A stretch of DNA of 64,000 nt. Origin: Fimenecus sp051881435 (GTDB lineage Bacteria > Bacillota > Clostridia > Oscillospirales > Acutalibacteraceae). This document shows, piece by piece, positions 50,306-59,405 of this stretch. Below the pieces are notes generated by a model, which worked only from the letters and a program-made list of their open reading frames with translations, was not told the origin of the DNA and made no database searches. The stretch is from assembly GCA_051881435.1 (NCBI GenBank), contig JBJEPW010000002.1:4918-68917 (forward strand), in the 5' to 3' direction. Numbering within the stretch: position 1 is the first letter of the stretch; every line of letters starts with the position of its first letter. The position numbers were made by a program, and so were the translations under genes.

Positions 50306-51832
50306 TTATTTAAGAACAGAGGGAAGTTCTTTTAATATGAGTGACGGAGTATTTCCCATCATAGAGTATTTTCCCGTTACCCTATCCCCCGCGGCACCGT
50401 GGATATATACTGCCGCAACCGCGCATTTAAAGGGTTCTATGCCCTGTGCGGCAAAAGAGGCAACAATTCCTGCCAGAACATCGCCGCTTCCGCCCGTTGC
50501 CATTCCTGCATTGCCTGTTGAATTTACATACACATCGTCATACTCATTACTTCCCACAAGAGTTGAGGAGCCTTTAAGCGCAAGCACAGCTTTATGGCGT
50601 CTTGTGAAGTCCCGTAAAGCTTCGTATCTATCAGCCTGAATTTCATTTACGGTTTTTTCGCACATTCTTGACATCTCACCCGGGTGAGGAGTGAGTATAA
50701 CGGGCGCCTGCGCACCGTCAATAATATCTATGCAGTCTGCAATGCAATTTATTCCGTCGGCATCAATTATTACGGGAACTTTTGATTTCTCCAGCGTGAG
50801 CTTTACAATAGCCTTTGTATCCTCATCAACGCCCATTCCGCATCCGATAACCACGGCGGAGCATTTTGAAATCTCCTCTTCAAGTCTTTTTGCCGAATCC
50901 ATTGAAATTCTGCCCTTATTATTGCTTTTCAAAGGCACCAAAAGCTGTTCGTAGGTCTTTGGTGCGATTGCATTATACGCAACATCGGGAAATGCTATTT
51001 TGACAATTCCCGCGCCGCTGTTTACCGCCGCCTGTGCGGCAAAATACGGGGCGTTGGGCATTTCATAACTGCCGCCGATAACAAGCACCGTTCCGTATGT
51101 ACCTTTATGGCTTTCCGCATTTCTCCGAGTAAAGAAGCTTTTAATATCATTACTGCTCAATGTAAAAAGAGTGGAATTTACCCTTTCAAAGCAACTGTCG
51201 GGAATACCTATGGGAGCAACTACTGTTTTTCCGCACCTTTCCATTGACGGTTTAAAAACATGGACAGGCTTCAAAGCCATAACTGCCACCGTCATATTCG
51301 CACGAACCGCCGACTCATTGCAAACTCCGCAGTCGGCATACATTCCGCTGGGAATATCAATGCTTATAACCGTTGCAGAGGAGGAATTTATCTTTTTAAA
51401 GAGGACGGCACTGTGAGCATCAATTTCGCCCTTAAATCCAATGCCGAATACGCAGTCCACTATAATCTGCGCCGAGTCGAACGCCTTATCGGTTGTGCCG
51501 TTTTCGTCAAAATACACAATGTTTATACCCATGGCTCTTACGCGGGACAGCATTTCCGAGGACTCCTCATCCGACGGCAACCCCATTGCCATCATTACAA
51601 CAACATTGTAACCGTCCTCGCAAAGCTTCCTTGCGATTACAAAGCCGTCGCCGCCGTTTTTACCCTTACCGCAAACAATCAGCGCTTTTCGCATATTAGT
51701 ATTTTCAAAGATCTTCCTTATTATTCTGGCGCAGTAAGAGCCTGCATTTTCCATCATTTGCAGATATGAAATGCCGCTGTCGTGGGCGAGACACTCAACC
51801 TCTTTTATGTTTTCCGATGTTAATATTCTCAT
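50306..51832 (-). CDS. nnr: Bifunctional NAD(P)HX epimerase/dehydratase
   Basis: The enzyme repairs hydrated NAD(P)H. The protein has 508 residues. The N-terminal epimerase domain (about 1-210) shows LIVCGKGKNGGDGFVIARKL, VDCVFGIGFKGEI and SIDIPSGMYAD. The C-terminal ADP/ATP-dependent dehydratase domain (about 225-508) shows GTYGTVLVIGGS, PVILTPHPGEMSRM and the signature GNAGMATGGSGDVLAGIVAS. Both activities look intact. The start follows GGAGGG. Confidence 0.94.
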   Translation of the reverse strand: MRILTSENIKEVECLAHDSGISYLQMMENAGSYCARIIRKIFENTNMRKALIVCGKGKNGGDGFVIARKLCEDGYNVVVMMAMGLPSDEESSEMLSRVRAMGINIVYFDENGTTDKAFDSAQIIVDCVFGIGFKGEIDAHSAVLFKKINSSSATVISIDIPSGMYADCGVCNESAVRANMTVAVMALKPVHVFKPSMERCGKTVVAPIGIPDSCFERVNSTLFTLSSNDIKSFFTRRNAESHKGTYGTVLVIGGSYEMPNAPYFAAQAAVNSGAGIVKIAFPDVAYNAIAPKTYEQLLVPLKSNNKGRISMDSAKRLEEEISKCSAVVIGCGMGVDEDTKAIVKLTLEKSKVPVIIDADGINCIADCIDIIDGAQAPVILTPHPGEMSRMCEKTVNEIQADRYEALRDFTRRHKAVLALKGSSTLVGSNEYDDVYVNSTGNAGMATGGSGDVLAGIVASFAAQGIEPFKCAVAAVYIHGAAGDRVTGKYSMMGNTPSLILKELPSVLK

Positions 51833-51884
51833 AAATCAGCCCTCCGCAGATATTTTATCACAATTTGTCTCAAAGAGCAAACAC

Positions 51885-51913
51885 AAAAAAACGCGGTGAC
51901 AAAATCACCGCAT
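51885..51913 (-). terminator. Terminator of the 3D-domain protein gene
   Basis: The stem GCGGTGA/TCACCGC with a TTTTG loop is followed on the minus strand by GTTTTTTTGTG. Confidence 0.88.
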
Positions 51914-51935
51914 TTTTCGTTTAATTCAATATTTG

Positions 51936-53201
51936 TTACAGAATATATATGGTTACATTTCTTGAGCCCCACTGATAGCACTGATTTGTACTGCTCATAT
52001 AAAGGTCAACAACAAATGTTCCTTTCTTTGCAAATCCGCCTGTATCGGCCGCGATTGCATAACCGTAAACCACGCCGTCGTCAGACACAATCCACATTTC
52101 TGTTCCGTAGGGAATCTGCTTGGGATTAACCGCGATATATCCGGGTTTTACGGGCTTACCTGTTGATGTTGTTCCGCCCGGTACGCAATAAGCGGCGGCT
52201 TTGCCCTTAATTGTGGACTTATAGCTTGTGGGAACATTATTTGCTCCGATTGAATACTTTGACGGCAAAGCAATTTCCGAAATGGGTTTTCCGTTCTTCT
52301 CAATAATCTTATTACCGAGACTTGTCACCGTGGGTTTTACATATGTTCCCACCGCTTTGACCTCATTCACGGGCTGTTTTGTAACCGTTTCACTTTCAAC
52401 GGAGGAGGACTCGACCTGACCGTTTACAACCTTATCCTTATAAACGACTGTTTTTGTACCGTTTATGCCGTTGGTTGTTACCTTAGTAGCACCCTTAGCC
52501 ATTGACGAAGTATAGTTGGTTTTTGTGGTGTAAGGAATTTCTTCCTGTGCTTCACGCGTTACATATTCTACACGGAGAACATTAACGGTTAAGCCGTCGG
52601 AAAGCGCTGTTTCAGCCGAAGGAGAAACCTCGTCGTCACCGTCAAGTATAATTCCCTGTTCGCTAAGCAGTTCTCCCACATTTGCGGCAACCGAAACTAC
52701 CGTTCTTGTTTCTCCGTCAACATTGATTGTGAGGTTATAGGAATTAAGAATCCTTACCTCCATATTGTCAGTCACAACAGCGTCAACACTGACACTTGAA
52801 ACAAGCTTTTCGCCGAGGGTTACTCCCTGCTGAGCAATCAGTTCCTTTACCGTTCCGGCAAAGACAATATTTGTGCAATTACCGTCCGCATCAATAAAGC
52901 TTACATTGCTTGCACGGCATATAATAATTTTACTGTCGGTGCCCGCCTTGAATTCATCAAGTATAAGCTTATCCTGTTCGGACAATTCGATATTTGCTTT
53001 CTTAACAACAGTATAAGGCTCTTTTTCGTTAGTCTCTACTCTTGTAATTTGTGAGCCGTCATAAATATCTACTGTATAAGGCTCACCTGCTGCTGCAAAA
53101 GCAGTTACGGCACAAAGCACGGCGATTGCCGAAATCAGTGCTACCGCCCTCATAAATGCGGGGTGCGACGCTTTTACGCAGCCTTTTATTTTTGTTATCA
53201 T
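51936..53201 (-). CDS. YabE-like cell-wall protein with G5 and 3D domains
   Basis: The protein has 421 residues. An N-terminal membrane segment or signal (AVALISAIAVLCAVTAFAAA) is followed by two DUF348-type repeats (AGTVKELIAQQGVTLGEKLV, AANVGELLSEQGIILDGDDE). A G5-type segment comes next (EEIPYTTKTNYTSSMAKGAT) and the protein ends in a 3D domain with AAYCVPGGTT, IPYGTEMWIV, the Asp motif AADTGG and VDLYM. 3D domains resemble lytic transglycosylases of the MltA/resuscitation factor type, so it probably acts on peptidoglycan outside the cell. The second ATG (53201), 7 nt after AGGAG, is preferred. A long leader lies upstream. Confidence 0.88.
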   Translation of the reverse strand: MITKIKGCVKASHPAFMRAVALISAIAVLCAVTAFAAAGEPYTVDIYDGSQITRVETNEKEPYTVVKKANIELSEQDKLILDEFKAGTDSKIIICRASNVSFIDADGNCTNIVFAGTVKELIAQQGVTLGEKLVSSVSVDAVVTDNMEVRILNSYNLTINVDGETRTVVSVAANVGELLSEQGIILDGDDEVSPSAETALSDGLTVNVLRVEYVTREAQEEIPYTTKTNYTSSMAKGATKVTTNGINGTKTVVYKDKVVNGQVESSSVESETVTKQPVNEVKAVGTYVKPTVTSLGNKIIEKNGKPISEIALPSKYSIGANNVPTSYKSTIKGKAAAYCVPGGTTSTGKPVKPGYIAVNPKQIPYGTEMWIVSDDGVVYGYAIAADTGGFAKKGTFVVDLYMSSTNQCYQWGSRNVTIYIL

Positions 53202-53362
53202 CATTCTGCTCCTTTAATAAGCTGTGCCAAACCCTGACTGTTTGTTCAGAGTGCTTTCATTTTCTTCTGCCCGGAAGAGCAAAATCGAACTCCGCTTAAA
53301 GCACAACCGTTATTCTCGCTTTGTGACTTTGCCATTATATTCACACACAATAAAAATGTCAA
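53202..53362 (-). promoter_or_regulatory. Promoter and structured leader of the 3D-domain gene
   Basis: A strong promoter, -35 TTGACA (53357-53362), 17 bp, -10 TATAAT (53334-53339), leaves about 125 nt of leader before the start codon. The leader has GTGCTTT and AAAGCAC arms enclosing about 40 nt and further complementary blocks (CTG/CAG). I do not recognise it as a known riboswitch. The rest of the gap (53363-53620) is A/T-rich; I see nothing else in it. Confidence 0.55.
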
Positions 53363-53620
53363 ATTTTTTTTAAAACATTTTTTGTGTAAATTGTATAAAA
53401 CACAAAGTCGATTTTTGACTGAATATCCCAAATGCTTTGTTTTTTATACTATATATTGTGGTCGAATAGCGTTATTTTGTAATTTTTTTTGTGAGATTAT
53501 TAAAAAAGTAACAAATTATTACAAAACGGTTACAAAATATCAGGATGTCCCACCTCCTTTTTACATATATTTTACGGAAAAAATGTATAAAATATTCCTG
53601 TTTTTTCCTTCGATAGCAAA

Positions 53621-53647
53621 AAGAAAAGCAGAGAAAACTCTCTGCTT
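53621..53647 (-). terminator. Terminator of azlCD
   Basis: The stem AAGCAGAGA/TCTCTGCTT is followed on the minus strand by TTCTTTTT, just after the azlD stop. Confidence 0.8.
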
Positions 53648-53654
53648 AAACTTA

Positions 53655-53990
53655 TTATTTAAAGACTGTCTGCACCAAGACCATATAAAGCACTGTACCC
53701 ACGCCGATACTTAACAAATTATTTCTTTTCCACACATGCAAAACAACGACAACGGCGGAAGCAATCAGTTCAGGCAAGCCGAAAGGAAAACTCAAAGGGG
53801 TTATCCCTTTCAGGCAATACACTACAAGCATACCTATTACGGCGGGCGGAAGTACTTTTCCCAAATATTCAACGGATTTAGGAATTTTTTTGCCGTTTGG
53901 GAAAAGCACAAAGGGAAACAGTCTTGTTGAAAAGGTGGTAATCGCCACCAACACTATTATAATAACGGACCGTGAAAAGCTTATTGGCAT
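53655..53990 (-). CDS. azlD: Branched-chain amino acid exporter small subunit AzlD
   Basis: A small membrane protein of 111 residues with four hydrophobic segments (VIIIVLVAITTFSTRLFPFV, LPPAVIGMLVVYCLKGITPL and so on). It pairs with AzlC to export branched-chain amino acids or analogues. The motif TRLFPFVLFPNGKKIPKSVE is typical. Its start overlaps the azlC stop by TAATG, so it is coupled to it. Confidence 0.88.
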   Translation of the reverse strand: MPISFSRSVIIIVLVAITTFSTRLFPFVLFPNGKKIPKSVEYLGKVLPPAVIGMLVVYCLKGITPLSFPFGLPELIASAVVVVLHVWKRNNLLSIGVGTVLYMVLVQTVFK

Positions 53991-54706
53991 TACTGCTCCC
54001 CCTTTCCTGTTTTCTTTTCGGGGATTTTCCTATATGCCAGCAATGCAAGCAATATAAATATCATTGAGGGCAGAATAAAGTTTTCTCTGCCGAAGACGAG
54101 TATCCCTATTATACTTATTATAACGCCGCAGACAGCGGGAAAACGGTTTTTGCCGTCGAGCCACTGCTCAACGAATATAACTATAAACAAAGCTGTCATG
54201 GCAAAATCAATACCCTTTGAGTTAAATGGAATTAAAGAGCCTGCCAAAGAGCCGATAACCGAGCCTAAAACCCAATAGGAATGGTCCAAAAGCGCTATGG
54301 AGAACAAGAATTTTCCCTCATCAACACCATCGGGAGTTTTTGTGAGGAAATACAAAGAATATGTTTCATCGGTAAGGGAAAAAATCAAATACGGTTTCTT
54401 TTTGCCTGCGGTTTTAAAGCGGTCAAGGAGAGAAAGACCGTAAAAAATATGGCGTATATTCACCATAAAGGTCATAAACACCACCTGAAAGAGGCTCACT
54501 CCGGGCGCAAAAAAATTAACAGCAAGGTACTGCCCCGATCCGGCATATACCAATATGCTCATTATTCCTGCCCAAATAAAATTATATCCCTTATCCGCAA
54601 ACATTACGCCGAAGGCAATACCGATAAACAGATAGCCCGTCAGCACGGGTAAGGTATAAGGAAAAGCCGCTTTAAAAGCGGCTCTGTATGTATTTTGCTT
54701 TTTCAA
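53990..54706 (-). CDS. azlC: Branched-chain amino acid exporter large subunit AzlC
   Basis: The larger subunit has 238 residues and about five to eight membrane segments. Conserved features are AAFPYTLPVLTGYLFIGIAF, GIMSILVYAGSGQYLAVNF and NIRHIFYGLSLLDRF. It is the first gene of the pair, with its own promoter. No Lrp-type regulator is adjacent. Confidence 0.9.
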   Translation of the reverse strand: MKKQNTYRAAFKAAFPYTLPVLTGYLFIGIAFGVMFADKGYNFIWAGIMSILVYAGSGQYLAVNFFAPGVSLFQVVFMTFMVNIRHIFYGLSLLDRFKTAGKKKPYLIFSLTDETYSLYFLTKTPDGVDEGKFLFSIALLDHSYWVLGSVIGSLAGSLIPFNSKGIDFAMTALFIVIFVEQWLDGKNRFPAVCGVIISIIGILVFGRENFILPSMIFILLALLAYRKIPEKKTGKGEQ

Positions 54707-54738
54707 AAAATCACCTACATCACAGCTTGCAAATTCGT

Positions 54739-54767
54739 ATTATACTGCAACACAAGGCGAAATGCAA
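54739..54767 (-). promoter_or_regulatory. azlC promoter
   Basis: A -35 TTGCAT (54762-54767), a 17-bp spacer and a -10 TATAAT (54739-54744), about 30 bp upstream of the start codon. Confidence 0.7.
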
Positions 54768-54807
54768 GAAAGAAAACAAAACTTAATTTTCTATATATAA
54801 TATGTAT

Positions 54808-54836
54808 AGAAAAAAGCGGAGATGAACTCCGCTTTA
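54808..54836 (-). terminator. Terminator of the metallophosphoesterase gene
   Basis: The stem AAAGCGGAG/CTCCGCTTT is followed on the minus strand by TTTCT, right after the stop codon. Confidence 0.85.
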
Positions 54837-54838
54837 AG

Positions 54839-55987
54839 TCATATCTTAATATATTTATGCTCAGTTGTTACGCCGCTGTCGGTAACCGTCAGCACCGTTC
54901 CGCCGTTCATATCATCGTCTGCATAACAGCGGTTTCCTGTTTTCATAGCGTATGTCAGGCGCACACCGTCATACAAAACAGAGTAGTTATTTACATGGTC
55001 ATGACCTACTACCACATTTTTTGTACTTCCCATCTCTTTTATTGCGGCAAACATACCGGAATTAACGCTGGGACAGCAGACCTGCTCACGCTTTTCGCCG
55101 AAGCCCATTGTGCTATCGTAGCCGCTGTCCTTCCATTGAAGATACGCCAAGTGAAATTCAGGCAATGCAATATGGAAAAATGCTATGGATTCGGGAGTCT
55201 CTCCGCCGTTTACCTCTGTCGCGCCTTTGATTGCCCATTTATACCACGCAATTTGACTCTCGCTTATAAACTCGTAGCCTGTTCCGAAAACATCAATTTT
55301 ATTTGAGCCGTCATCATTGAGTATATATTCCTGTGTATCGGGGTTGATGGCTTTTGAATACATTTTCTGTTCTTCGGTGATTTCGCTGTAATCTCTTGAA
55401 GCGCCCGAATCCATCATTATAAGGGACTGTACTATTTTATCGCCCTCCATAATGTTAATAATGTAATTGCCCACACCGCCGATATTATTGGGGCCTTTTT
55501 TGAACAGGCAATGCTCAGCCTCCAAGAAACGGTCGGCAAGCCACTGCTTATCGGCGTTGCCCTCACCGTCGTGATTGCCGAAAACAGGCGCCCACGGAAT
55601 ACCGAAAGAATCAATAAACTTAACCAATTCCTTTTGCGACTGCTTTTGGAACGCCATCCAAACCTGGTCGCCTGTCAAAGTGATTAAATCCGGCTTTTCC
55701 TGCTCGATTAAGGCTGTAATAGTTTTTCTTGTATATCCTCTTTGAGCGAAGTCAAGCACATCGTTGTACTGAATATCGGTTAAATTCAGAATTTTGAAAT
55801 CCTTACCCGGTTCTTTTTGAAGCACAACGGTATTCTCCAGCTTATATGTATCGCTCGACAGCCATACTTCATTGTTTTTCTCTCCCTTTACGGGAAACCA
55901 AAGAATGCCCAAAACAATCCCCACCGTTAATAAAATCGCCAAAACAACAGACAGTATTATAACAACCGTCTTTTTTCTCTTACTCAT
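54839..55987 (-). CDS. Membrane-anchored metallophosphoesterase
   Basis: The protein has 382 residues. An N-terminal membrane segment (TVVIILSVVLAILLTVGIVL) places the enzyme outside the membrane. Metal-binding motifs occur in order: LNLTDIQYND (with Gln where many have His), LTGDQVW, PVFGNHDGEGN, FFHIALPEFH and VVGHDHVNNY. This is the calcineurin-like phosphoesterase pattern of the purple acid phosphatase-like branch. The substrate is unknown. It lies 32 bp upstream of the metY stop on the same strand, so it might be transcribed with it, but no coupling is visible. Confidence 0.85.
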   Translation of the reverse strand: MSKRKKTVVIILSVVLAILLTVGIVLGILWFPVKGEKNNEVWLSSDTYKLENTVVLQKEPGKDFKILNLTDIQYNDVLDFAQRGYTRKTITALIEQEKPDLITLTGDQVWMAFQKQSQKELVKFIDSFGIPWAPVFGNHDGEGNADKQWLADRFLEAEHCLFKKGPNNIGGVGNYIINIMEGDKIVQSLIMMDSGASRDYSEITEEQKMYSKAINPDTQEYILNDDGSNKIDVFGTGYEFISESQIAWYKWAIKGATEVNGGETPESIAFFHIALPEFHLAYLQWKDSGYDSTMGFGEKREQVCCPSVNSGMFAAIKEMGSTKNVVVGHDHVNNYSVLYDGVRLTYAMKTGNRCYADDDMNGGTVLTVTDSGVTTEHKYIKI

Positions 55988-56019
55988 TTTCCCTATTTCC
56001 TATTCCCTTTCCATTTTAA

Positions 56020-57303
56020 TTATATTTTTTCCAAAGCCTGCTCAATATCGGCAATAATGTCGTTGACATTCTCAATGCCGACAGAAAAGCGTATTAAATC
56101 GGGAGTAACGCCGCACTCCACAAGTTCTTTATCGGAAAGCTGACGGTGTGTAGAGCTTGCAGGATGAAGAACGCAGGTACGGGCGTCCGCAACATGAGTT
56201 ACGATGGCGGCAAGCTTTAAGGAATTCATAAACTTTTCCGCTGCCGCTCTTCCGCCCTTAACGCCGAAGGAAATAACGCCGCAAGTACCGTTGGGCATAT
56301 ATTTCTTTGCAAGTTCATAGTCCTTGCTCGATTTGAGCCCCGGATAATTTACCCATGTAATTTTATCGTTCTGTTCAAGATATTCTGCAACTTTTTGCGC
56401 ATTTTCAACATGTCTTTCAACTCTTACAGCCAAGCTTTCAAGTCCTAAATTCAATAGAAAAGCATTAAACGGAGAAGGTGTTGAGCCGTAGTCGCGAAGA
56501 AGCTGAGCAACGATTTTTGTGATATATCCCGCTTTGCCGAAATCCTTTGCATAGGTTGCACCGTGATAACTCTCATCGGGCTCTGTCATGCAAGGGAATT
56601 TATCGTTCTGATACCAATCAAAATTGCCGCTGTCAACAACACAGCCGCCTATTGTGGAAGCATGACCCTCCATATATTTCGTAGTTGAGTGTGTAACAAT
56701 ATCCGCACCCCATTCAAAAGGACGGCAGTTAATGGGTGTGGGGAATGTGTTATCAATAATAAGCGGAACGCCGTGAGAATGAGCAACACGGGCAAACTTT
56801 TCAATATCAAGTACATCCAGCGACGGATTGGCAACGGTTTCGCCGAAAACTGCTTTTGTATTCGGTTTGAATGCCTTTGCAATTTCTTCTTCCGATGCTC
56901 TCGGGTCAATGAATGTTACATCAATACCGATTTTTCTCATTGTAACATTGAAAAGATTGAATGTACCGCCGTAAATTGTCGCGGCGCTGATAAAGTGGTC
57001 ACCTGCGCCGAGAATATTGATAAGTGAGAAAAAATTTGCCGCCTGTCCCGATGAAGTAAGCACTGCCGCTACGCCGCCCTCAAGAGCAGCAATTTTTGAA
57101 GCAACTGCGTCACTTGTAGGGTTAGCAAGGCGGGTATACATATAGCCCGGTTCAAGGTCAAAAAGCTTTGCCATATCGGCAGATGTATCGTACTTAAATG
57201 TTGTGCTTTCGTAAATAGGCAACACACGCGGTTCGCCGCTCTTTGGCTGCCAACCGCCCTGCACACATTTTGTTTCTATTTTCTGATTAGGGTCAAATCC
57301 CAT
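56020..57303 (-). CDS. metY: O-acetylhomoserine sulfhydrylase
   Basis: A PLP enzyme of 427 residues that makes homocysteine from O-acetylhomoserine and sulfide. Motifs include ETKCVQGGWQPKSGEPRVLP, YESTTFKYDTSADMAKLFDL, LTSSGQAANFFSLINILGAG and the PLP lysine in IVTHSTTKYMEGHASTIGG. The ATG at 57303, 6 nt after GAGGTG, is preferred to a GTG three codons upstream. It lies about 20 bp after thrH and is co-transcribed with it. Confidence 0.92.
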   Translation of the reverse strand: MGFDPNQKIETKCVQGGWQPKSGEPRVLPIYESTTFKYDTSADMAKLFDLEPGYMYTRLANPTSDAVASKIAALEGGVAAVLTSSGQAANFFSLINILGAGDHFISAATIYGGTFNLFNVTMRKIGIDVTFIDPRASEEEIAKAFKPNTKAVFGETVANPSLDVLDIEKFARVAHSHGVPLIIDNTFPTPINCRPFEWGADIVTHSTTKYMEGHASTIGGCVVDSGNFDWYQNDKFPCMTEPDESYHGATYAKDFGKAGYITKIVAQLLRDYGSTPSPFNAFLLNLGLESLAVRVERHVENAQKVAEYLEQNDKITWVNYPGLKSSKDYELAKKYMPNGTCGVISFGVKGGRAAAEKFMNSLKLAAIVTHVADARTCVLHPASSTHRQLSDKELVECGVTPDLIRFSVGIENVNDIIADIEQALEKI

Positions 57304-57322
57304 ATTAAACACCTCGCAGTTA

Positions 57323-57931
57323 TTATAAGCTTGCTTTTATAGCCGCTAAAAGCTCATCATATTCTTCAAAAGCAGGAATATTCGGATTGTCTGCTTTGAT
57401 TTGGTCGGTGCTCTTGAAAAGGAAGCCCGCTTTACTTGCTTTAATCATACCGAGGTCATTGAAACTGTCGCCGCTTGCAATAGTCTGGAATCCGATTGAT
57501 TGAAGAGCCTTAACAGTTGTGAGTTTTGAATTTTCCACTCTCATTCTGAATCCCGTAATCTCACCGTCATCCGCGACCTCAAGAGTATTGCAGAAAATTG
57601 TCGGGAGACCGAGCTTTTCCATCAAAGGTCCTGCAAACTGTGTAAATGTATCACTGAGAATGATAACCTGAGTAATGCTTCTCAATTCGTCAAGAAATTC
57701 TTTCGCGCCGGGCATCGGGTCGATTTTTGCAATAGTTGCCTGTACTTCTTTAAGGCCTAAACCGTGCTCTTTAAGTATATTAAGACGGTACTTCATAAGT
57801 TTGTCGTAATCCGGCTCATCTCTTGTTGTTTTTTTCAGTTCCGGAATTCCGCTTTCTTCTGCAAAAGCAATCCAGATTTCAGGTACTAATACGCCTTCCA
57901 TATCAAGACATACAATATTCATATCGCTCAT
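57323..57931 (-). CDS. thrH: ThrH-like phosphatase/homoserine phosphotransferase
   Basis: A HAD-family protein of 202 residues. Motif I is CLDMEGVLVPEIWIAFAEES, with Glu at the second acid position as in ThrH. Motif II is VIILSDTFTQFAGPLM, and the late motifs are GFRMRVENSKLTTVKAL and SGDSFNDLGMI. Relatives have phosphoserine phosphatase and homoserine phosphotransferase activity. Its closeness to metY suggests a role in making or shifting homoserine intermediates for methionine or threonine, which is inference. It has its own promoter (57969-57997) and GGAGT as ribosome binding site. Confidence 0.85.
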   Translation of the reverse strand: MSDMNIVCLDMEGVLVPEIWIAFAEESGIPELKKTTRDEPDYDKLMKYRLNILKEHGLGLKEVQATIAKIDPMPGAKEFLDELRSITQVIILSDTFTQFAGPLMEKLGLPTIFCNTLEVADDGEITGFRMRVENSKLTTVKALQSIGFQTIASGDSFNDLGMIKASKAGFLFKSTDQIKADNPNIPAFEEYDELLAAIKASL

Positions 57932-57968
57932 AATTTTTACTCCGTTTCTTGTAATATATTGTTTTTTT

Positions 57969-57997
57969 ATTATATATCATAATAATCTTTTTTTCAA
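57969..57997 (-). promoter_or_regulatory. thrH-metY promoter
   Basis: A -35 TTGAAA (57992-57997), a 17-bp spacer and a -10 TATAAT (57969-57974) lie between the ttcA-like gene and thrH. I see no SAM riboswitch or other leader. Confidence 0.75.
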
Positions 57998-58002
57998 CAT
58001 TT

Positions 58003-58722
58003 TTACTCAATTCCCCAACCGCTGATTTTTCCGCGCTCCATTGCGCCCACAATTTTCTGCCGCAGTCCGGGGTATTCCTTTTCCAAATCCGCCAGCAGTT
58101 TTTTTGTATCTTCTCGGTTCGTTTTTTCATCAACGGGACAACGGCTTTTTACAATGGGCACATTTTCTTTTCTCACAACACGCTCAATATCCGTTTCGTA
58201 TGCAAAAATCATAGGTCTTATCATATATAAATCCTTACGCGAAAGATATGAAACGGGTGAAAAGCTTTCCGCCCTGCCCCCTGAAAACAAATTCATAATA
58301 AAAGTTTCGGCGGCGTCGTCCAGATGATGACCGAGGGCAATTCTATTGCAACCCAGCTCCTTTGCCGTATCGTGAAGAATCCCACGCCTCATTCTTGCGC
58401 ACAGACTGCACGGGTTTGACTCCTTGCGTTCCTCAAAAATTACATTGTAAAGTCCTGTGCGCTTTATTACATATTCAACGCCGTTTTCACGGCAGATTTT
58501 CTCGATTTCTGAAAAATCGCCGTTTGCTCCGAAAAACTGCGGGTCAACAGTTACGGCGCAAAGCTCGAATTTTTTTGGATAAAACCGCTTCAAATTGATA
58601 AGGCAGAGAAGCATCAGCACGCTGTCCTTCCCACCTGAAACACAAACGGCAATGCGGTCGCCCTCGTCTATCATATTGTATTTATCAACTGCCGCACGGA
58701 CAAGACTTAAAAGCTTTTGCAC
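58003..58722 (-). CDS. TtcA-family tRNA 2-thiolation protein
   Basis: A PP-loop ATPase of 239 residues. The P-loop SGGKDS is at 29-34 in IAVCVSGGKDSVLM. The CxxC in ESNPCSLCARMRRG and a further Cys in VKSRCPVDEKTNRED match the Fe-S ligands of TtcA, which thiolates cytidine 32 of tRNA. GHHLDDAAETFIMNLFSGGR is also typical. Assignment within the TtcA group is by motif only. The gene is divergent from rplM. Confidence 0.82.
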   Translation of the reverse strand: MQKLLSLVRAAVDKYNMIDEGDRIAVCVSGGKDSVLMLLCLINLKRFYPKKFELCAVTVDPQFFGANGDFSEIEKICRENGVEYVIKRTGLYNVIFEERKESNPCSLCARMRRGILHDTAKELGCNRIALGHHLDDAAETFIMNLFSGGRAESFSPVSYLSRKDLYMIRPMIFAYETDIERVVRKENVPIVKSRCPVDEKTNREDTKKLLADLEKEYPGLRQKIVGAMERGKISGWGIE

Positions 58723-58888
58723 CGATAATCTTCCTTTTATTCCATATTACCAATATTTTATATTATAAAAGGTGAAAAGTAAACAAAGATTTTGAAAATT
58801 TATTAAAGAGTAAATATATTAAAAAAACGAGATAATTCAAGAAAAACAGAGATTTCAATTTGTAGCGTTAATTTTTTGAAAATTTGTG

Positions 58889-58917
58889 TTGACATTCATT
58901 TATCCTTGTGCTAAAAT
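58889..58917 (+). promoter_or_regulatory. rplM-rpsI promoter
   Basis: A perfect -35 TTGACA (58889-58894), a 17-bp spacer and a -10 TAAAAT (58912-58917). The leader to rplM is only about 34 nt, too short for a large autoregulatory structure. Confidence 0.88.
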
Positions 58918-58957
58918 CATCGGGCAATGAAAAATAAATTTATGGGAGGTAAGTTCA

Positions 58958-59386
58958 ATGTCAACTTATATGCCGAAAAAGGGCGATATTACCCGTAACT
59001 GGTATGTGCTTGACGCAGCAGGCAAGCCCCTTGGTAAGGTTGCTGCCGAGGCTGCTACTCTTCTCAGAGGTAAGCACAAGCCCACTTTTACACCTAACGC
59101 TGACTGCGGCGACCATGTTATCATCATCAACGCCGCCGAAGTTGTTCTTACAGGTAACAAGCTCGAGCAGAAAATGTATTATCATCACACAGGCTACATC
59201 GGAAACATGAAAGAGGTTAAATATAAAACCCTTATGAAGACTAAGCCCGAATTTGCCGTTACAAAAGCTGTTAAGGGTATGATTCCCGACACTGTAATCG
59301 GTCGTCAGGCTCTCACAAGACTTCGTGTTTACGCCGGTGCAGAGCACAAGCATGAGGCTCAGAAGCCCGAAGCAAGAGAATTTTAA
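58958..59386 (+). CDS. rplM: 50S ribosomal protein L13
   Basis: The protein has 142 residues and is an early assembly protein of the large subunit. Features are ITRNWYVLDAAGKPLGKVAA, ATLLRGKHKPTFTPNADCGD, VIIINAAEVVLTGNKLEQKM and the C-terminal LRVYAGAEHKHEAQKPEA. GGGAGG precedes the start. It is followed 19 bp later by rpsI, the universal pair. Confidence 0.97.
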   Translation: MSTYMPKKGDITRNWYVLDAAGKPLGKVAAEAATLLRGKHKPTFTPNADCGDHVIIINAAEVVLTGNKLEQKMYYHHTGYIGNMKEVKYKTLMKTKPEFAVTKAVKGMIPDTVIGRQALTRLRVYAGAEHKHEAQKPEAREF

Positions 59387-59405
59387 GAAAGGGAGGCTAA
59401 TATAA

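Noticed and set aside
53202..53340. Cyclic di-AMP (ydaO-type) riboswitch
   Set aside because: Expected from the gene type, but the conserved core blocks were not found by eye, so it is listed only as an unassigned leader.
53246..53431. A 61-codon frame upstream of the 3D-domain gene
   Set aside because: It spans the TTGACA/TATAAT promoter. An internal ATG overlaps the -10, so the transcript would start after it.
58918..58957. L13 autoregulatory leader
   Set aside because: The predicted transcript start leaves only about 34 nt, too short for the known structure.
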